From: Nitrospinota bacterium
Lineage (GTDB): Bacteria > Tectomicrobia > Entotheonellia > J063
Length of the DNA: 8,596 nucleotides
Assembly (NCBI GenBank): GCA_003696125.1
Contig: RFHZ01000075.1
Span: 1-8,596, forward strand
Reading direction: 5' to 3'
The notes beneath the pieces were generated by a model. The model did no database searches. It saw nothing but the letters and a program-made list of their open reading frames with translations, and was not told the DNA's origin. Shown one piece after another: positions 5,820 through 8,596 of the stretch (positions are counted from its first letter, which is position 1; each line of letters opens with the position of its first letter). The position numbers were made by a program, and so were the translations under genes.

Positions 5820-6872
5820 ATGGATTTATATGCACGTTACCATGTTTGCCAGAAACGGAGAGGGTGGAGGTTTGTGCTCTGCTCTTTGCTGGGGTGGGTT
5901 TTGTTCATGCTTGGGGGAAGTGGTTCCATCGCCATAACGTGGGCAGGGACACCAGAAGGGCCAGAGGCCTTGCTCTACGTTCCTCTGGGACCAGGCAAGA
6001 AGATCGCGGTGATCAACCTGGCCTCGCAGCAGATCATGAACATCTTTGCTGTGGGGATTGAAGCGCACGGCCTGGCGGTGACTCAGGACGGAAAAGAACT
6101 CTATGTACCTGCCTTACGGGGAGCTACCGATATCGCCATCTTCCGCACAGACACCAGGGAGCGAATCGGAACAGTAGAAGTAGGGGGGACCTCACACCAT
6201 CTGACCCTTTCCCCAGATGGCCGGTTCCTCTATGCTACCGTCATGCCCTCCTCAGTGGTAGTCATCGATACGAAAACGCGCCAGGTTGTCTCCACACTTA
6301 CCGTGGGACCAGGACCAGGCATGGTGGTGGTGACCCCGGATGGCAGGTACGCCTACGTTACGATTGGGGAACTGGATCAGGTTGCCGTGCTGGATCTGGC
6401 TGCGCAGAAGGTGGTGACCACCATTCCGGTCGGTGCCCTCCCGGACCATGCGGCCATCACGCCGGACGGTAAACGCATCTACGTGACCAATAATTTTTCC
6501 GGGAACGTCTCGGTCATCGATACAACGCAGAATACGGTCGTTGCCACCATCCCTACCGGGAAGGGTCCTCATGGCGTCGCTGTCAGTCCAGACGGAACCC
6601 GGGTCTATGTGAGCAACCGGGGAGAGACAACCTATGCGGTGATCGATACCGCCACGCAGCAGGTGCTTCGACGGGTCGAGGTGGGACGCGAGCCGGGACA
6701 CCTCTCCCTTATAGAGCAATCCGGAACGCTACTCCTCTATTTAAACCTCCTCAGCACCCATCAGGTCCTGGTTATCGAGGCGCAAACAGATAAGGTGCTA
6801 ACACGACTCGAGGTGGGTGTCGATCCTCATGCCCATGCCCTCTTTCTTCCCCCATCCTCTCCCTTCCGTTAA
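5820..6872 (+). CDS. Secreted YVTN-family beta-propeller repeat protein
   Basis: A 350-residue protein with a basic N-terminus (K-R-R-G-W-R, residues 12-17), a hydrophobic export segment (about 18-41) and then about seven repeats of about 42 residues. Each repeat has the YVTN pattern: V-x-V-I-D-T, a turn, V-V-x-T-I-P-V-G, a P-H-G/A-x-A stretch and S/T-P-D-G-x-x-x-Y-V. The clearest copies lie at about residues 120-285 (for example T-P-D-G-K-R-I-Y-V-T-N-N). These form a beta-propeller, normally a periplasmic or surface protein used for binding rather than catalysis; the ligand cannot be predicted. The start has GAGAGGAG upstream, with a rather long gap of about 12 bases to ATG. The first blade (Y-V-P-L-G-P-G-K-K-I-A-V-I-N-L) begins soon after the signal. 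It is probably co-transcribed with the preceding secreted protein. Confidence 0.88.
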   Translation: MDLYARYHVCQKRRGWRFVLCSLLGWVLFMLGGSGSIAITWAGTPEGPEALLYVPLGPGKKIAVINLASQQIMNIFAVGIEAHGLAVTQDGKELYVPALRGATDIAIFRTDTRERIGTVEVGGTSHHLTLSPDGRFLYATVMPSSVVVIDTKTRQVVSTLTVGPGPGMVVVTPDGRYAYVTIGELDQVAVLDLAAQKVVTTIPVGALPDHAAITPDGKRIYVTNNFSGNVSVIDTTQNTVVATIPTGKGPHGVAVSPDGTRVYVSNRGETTYAVIDTATQQVLRRVEVGREPGHLSLIEQSGTLLLYLNLLSTHQVLVIEAQTDKVLTRLEVGVDPHAHALFLPPSSPFR

Positions 6873-6885
6873 CGTCCCCTGGCCC

Positions 6886-6904
6886 CTGGGTTATTGTAGC
6901 CCAG
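6886..6904 (+). terminator. Weak hairpin after the propeller gene
   Basis: CTGGG (6886-6890) pairs with CCCAG (6900-6904) around a 9-base loop, followed by TTTAAGC. It lies 14 bases after the stop codon between convergent genes, where a terminator is expected. The 5-bp stem and short T run make it weak. Confidence 0.3.
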
Positions 6905-6916
6905 TTTAAGCAAGGA

Positions 6917-6937
6917 GGGCACAGCGACGCTGTGCCC
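6917..6937. repeat. REP-like palindrome, 9-bp perfect stem
   Basis: GGGCACAGC-GAC-GCTGTGCCC: two 9-base arms around three bases, in the convergent gap. It is followed by CTACC, and on the other strand it reads as a G-rich TAGGGGCACAGC element. I recall similar G/C-rich GGGCAC...GTGCCC palindromes as dispersed intergenic repeats in many bacterial genomes. Whether this one is repeated cannot be seen from the window. It could also serve as a bidirectional terminator, but it lacks a T tract. Confidence 0.5.
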
Positions 6938-7080
6938 CTACCAGGCAAGACTTCGGATCTTTATACCAATTGTCCAACGAAAGGCCCATATTTAGGATGA
7001 TGATAAGACCTCGATTGACTTGTAAATCCAATTCCACCCAGCCAGGTACTTCACACGCGCCGAATCGGCTGCAGTGGAGG
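6938..7080. other. Intergenic gap without recognisable genes
   Basis: The bases between the palindrome and the end of the DUF5615 reading frame contain no convincing gene on either strand. Open frames here lack ribosome-binding sites and resemble no family I know. The stretch is more AT-rich than its surroundings in its first half and may be remnant or mobile-derived DNA. Confidence 0.4.
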
Positions 7081-7460
7081 TTAGGCGGTGTCGTTCTCTT
7101 CTGGCCTGGTCGCTCGGCGTCGGATGCGAACGGCTCCCGAACTAATAACTGTAAAGGCCTGCTCCATTTCATCGCCATGCGCTACAAGGGCAGCTATCAC
7201 GATCTCCGCCTTGCGGGTCGGAGAGATACCTGCTAGCCGTATGAGGATGACGCCCTTTGTTATCCGTTCTTGACGAAATACAAGCTCACCAAGTCCTTGT
7301 CTGCCGTGAGCAATATAGCCCCTTCCCGATTCGCCAAATCCAGGACGACTTCGTCGGGAATCCCTGGCTCCATTTCGGCAACATACCATACCCGATGCTT
7401 ACTCTGGCGTATCCTCTCCACAATCGGACGATCTACGCCCTCATCGGCCAGGATCTTCAC
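7081..7460 (-). pseudogene. DUF5615 PIN-like toxin gene, broken by a one-base frameshift
   Basis: The first part, from GTG 7460 on the minus strand, encodes 56 residues with the DUF5615 pattern: M-K-I-L-A-D-E-G-V, Y-V-A-E-M-E-P-G-I-P-D, L-A-N-R-E-G and L-L-T-A-D-K-D. It then reads a short foreign tail and stops at 7260-7262. Shifting by one base at about 7290/7291 restores the family continuation G-E-L-V-F-R-Q, then V-I-L-I-R-L-A-G and a C-terminal A-F-T-V-I-S-S-G-A-V-R-I-R-R, ending at TAA 7081-7083. Restoring one base (a Phe codon third position, giving D-K-D-F-G-E-L) yields about 126 residues, a normal length for the family. DUF5615 proteins are PIN-like and act as putative ribonuclease toxins with DUF433 antitoxins. 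GTG 7460 overlaps the DUF433 stop by 4 bases. It could be a true pseudogene, a programmed shift or a sequencing error. Confidence 0.88.
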
Positions 7461-7696
7461 GTCGGCACCTCTATGGGATATACCACATCGGCTCGTAACG
7501 CTTCAGCAGCAAAGGCCAGCGCCGCTTGAATCGCCTCATGTGTCAGCCGAGGATGCGCTTCCAGCAGGTCTTCTATCGTCTCGCCAGCTGCCAGCTTTTC
7601 TAAAATGAGCTCCACCGTGATCCGGGTTCCGACGATTACCGGTTTGCCCATCATCACCGAAGGGTTCGAGACAATCCATTCTCTCCACGTTTTCAT
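7457..7696 (-). CDS. DUF433 antitoxin-like protein
   Basis: A 79-residue protein with the DUF433 signature: I-V-S-N-P-S-V-M-M-G-K-P-V-I-V-G-T-R-I-T-V-E-L (from about residue 8), then L-A-A-G-E-T-I-E-D-L-L-E-A-H-P-R-L-T (about 35-52) and a final A-A-L-A-F-A-A-E helix. These are small winged-helix-like DNA-binding proteins, usually encoded directly before DUF5615 PIN-like genes as presumed antitoxins. ATG 7696 has AAGGAG at 7704-7709 on the minus strand, seven bases upstream. The stop overlaps the toxin gene's GTG as GTGA, so the pair is translationally coupled. The antitoxin itself looks complete. No clear promoter was found, and autoregulation would be typical for such modules. The C-terminal tail (Y-P-I-E-V-P-T) is unremarkable. 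Confidence 0.9.
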   Translation of the reverse strand: MKTWREWIVSNPSVMMGKPVIVGTRITVELILEKLAAGETIEDLLEAHPRLTHEAIQAALAFAAEALRADVVYPIEVPT

Positions 7697-7981
7697 CTCT
7701 CAACTCCTTGCTTGCCAGAAGATAACCACCTACTGTTTAGAGCCGAGCTGCCGCTGGTAAAGAAGGATCAGTGTTCCGCCCTCTTACGGACGGTGAACCG
7801 CTTCTGGCCGGGCGCAGGCACCGCCGAGGCAGTAGCACTCCCCTTCCCACTGCTGTTCCCTGGCTCTTGCTTCTTGATCCATGGTCGGTCAAGCCGATGG
7901 CTATGGCCGGCGTCCGTGGCTGAGAGCGTTGCCCAAACCACCTCTTGATGGAGTAATTACCGATTGACAGGAACCCAAGAC
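7697..7981. other. 285-base gap between the cyclase gene and DUF433
   Basis: Apart from the DUF433 ribosome-binding site (7704-7709), I see no supported gene, strong terminator or promoter. Translations in all directions give low-complexity or arginine- and serine-rich peptides without family resemblance. A decayed gene or mobile-element relic is possible but cannot be shown. Confidence 0.4.
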
Positions 7982-8596
7982 TCATCCAGAGGCAGTGGGT
8001 TTCTCCGCGTTGCCGAGAGCGGGCGATAAGGGAATGTCGGCAAAGCGATCCACTTTGTACAGGGTGACCGGCTGCTGAACTCCTTTGAGCTGAACACGCA
8101 GAGTAGCCTTGATTTTTACCTTGGCCTGTATGTACCGATAAACGGTTTCGGAGATCACCACCTCTCCCCCTTCGGCCAGGGTCTGGATGCGCTGGGTGAT
8201 GTTGACCGCTGACCCCACAATGCCGTACTTGGCCCGTGTTTCCGAGCCGATATTCCCCACCACCACCTCGCCCGCATTGACCCCGATCCCCATCTCCAGC
8301 TGGGGCACCTGCTCCGCCTGGATCTCTGTCCGGAACCGTTCCATTGCCCTTTGCATCTCTATGGCACACCGCACAGCTCGCTCCACCGCTGGTGCCACTG
8401 CCCCGTTCCAGGGATCGAAGAAGACCAGGATGCCATCACCAAAAAAATCGACGATGATCCCTCGATGCTGCTGGATCACCTCGATCATGGCGGCAAAGTA
8501 CCGGTTCAGGAGGCTGATGGTGGCTTCAGGACTCAGCGATTCGGCCAGCGGGGTAAATCGTCGCAGATCAGAGATCAGGATGGCTACCTCACGTCT
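7982..8596 (-). CDS. Class III adenylate/guanylate cyclase, C-terminal catalytic domain (5' end outside window)
   Basis: The last 204 codons are visible, reading from the right edge to TGA 7982-7984. The catalytic domain begins R-R-E-V-A-I-L-I-S-D-L-R-R-F-T, whose D10 is the first metal aspartate. F-F-G-D-G-I-L-V-F-F supplies the second (D54). V-N-I-T-Q-R supplies the transition-state Asn (N132) and Arg (R136), so the core chemistry looks intact. The residue before F-F-G-D that is usually the base-selecting Lys is Asp (D50), and the second selectivity position (G-S-A-V-N) is Ser (S129). Such replacements occur in a subgroup of bacterial cyclases, so cAMP versus cGMP cannot be decided. After the domain there is a short tail of about 50 residues. 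Any sensor domain (CHASE2, GAF, HAMP and so on) lies upstream outside the window. No partner gene is visible. Confidence 0.92.
   Translation of the reverse strand, partial: RREVAILISDLRRFTPLAESLSPEATISLLNRYFAAMIEVIQQHRGIIVDFFGDGILVFFDPWNGAVAPAVERAVRCAIEMQRAMERFRTEIQAEQVPQLEMGIGVNAGEVVVGNIGSETRAKYGIVGSAVNITQRIQTLAEGGEVVISETVYRYIQAKVKIKATLRVQLKGVQQPVTLYKVDRFADIPLSPALGNAEKPTASG

Noticed and set aside
7700-7727. GG-N10-GC spacing on the minus strand before DUF433
   Set aside because: The -24 and -12 elements match poorly, and the predicted start would fall in the ribosome-binding site.
7712-7948. Plus-strand open frame of 78 codons between DUF433 and the cyclase
   Set aside because: It starts with TTG, has no ribosome-binding site, resembles no family and is opposed to the flanking gene direction.
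7737-8369. Minus-strand open frame of about 210 codons overlapping the cyclase
   Set aside because: It is out of frame with a clear cyclase domain, is rich in Gly/Arg/Ser and resembles no family.
1-8596. CRISPR arrays, tRNA or rRNA genes, and intact insertion sequences
   Set aside because: I saw no regularly spaced direct repeats, no tRNA-like cloverleaf and no transposase. The novelty lies in regulation and gene state rather than in a defence locus.

Overview
The window comes from a Gram-negative-type bacterium of moderate GC content. It carries the end of an alternative complex III (ACIII) respiratory operon, secreted c-type cytochromes, a membrane FtsH protease, two good matches to sigma-54 (-24/-12) promoters and a DUF433/DUF5615 toxin-antitoxin-like pair. 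This mix fits deep-branching respiratory lineages (for example NC10, Nitrospirota, Acidobacteriota or Desulfobacterota relatives). I cannot assign a phylum from the sequence alone, and the sigma-54 sites argue against groups that lack RpoN.

Layout. (1) 1-2218, plus strand: 3' end of an ActE-like monoheme cytochrome c, then ActF (4-base ATGA overlap), then a secreted diheme cytochrome c that probably exchanges electrons with the complex. (2) 2287-2607: a small STAS-like protein without the usual phosphorylatable serine. (3) 2631-2957: a near-perfect sigma-54 promoter, a hairpin-containing leader and a one-repeat SPW membrane protein. (4) 2958-3198: two mutually exclusive hairpins and a 12-bp palindrome leading to ftsH (3199-5052). 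(5) 5123-5252: GGGACA half-sites, including a palindromic pair, about 80-140 bp upstream of a second sigma-54-type promoter. This promoter precedes a secreted protein with a THSVDLDQY motif and a secreted YVTN-type beta-propeller. (6) 6873-7080: convergent gap with a perfect 9-bp-stem palindrome resembling dispersed REP-type repeats. (7) Minus strand 7081-7696: a DUF433 antitoxin-like gene, translationally coupled to a DUF5615 PIN-like toxin gene broken by a one-base deletion. (8) Minus strand 7982-8596: 3' part of a class III nucleotide cyclase that runs off the window.

Working together. Region 1 is electron transport: quinol oxidation by ACIII to periplasmic cytochromes c. Regions 2-5 look like a membrane and periplasm maintenance block. 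Its two sigma-54 promoters suggest that the SPW protein (possibly with ftsH by read-through) and the secreted pair are switched on by an enhancer-binding activator rather than by housekeeping sigma factor. That link is inference. Regions 6-8 look accessory. The most noteworthy observations are the two sigma-54 promoters with their candidate activator sites and the single-base break in the DUF5615 gene. I found no CRISPR array, tRNA, rRNA or intact insertion sequence.
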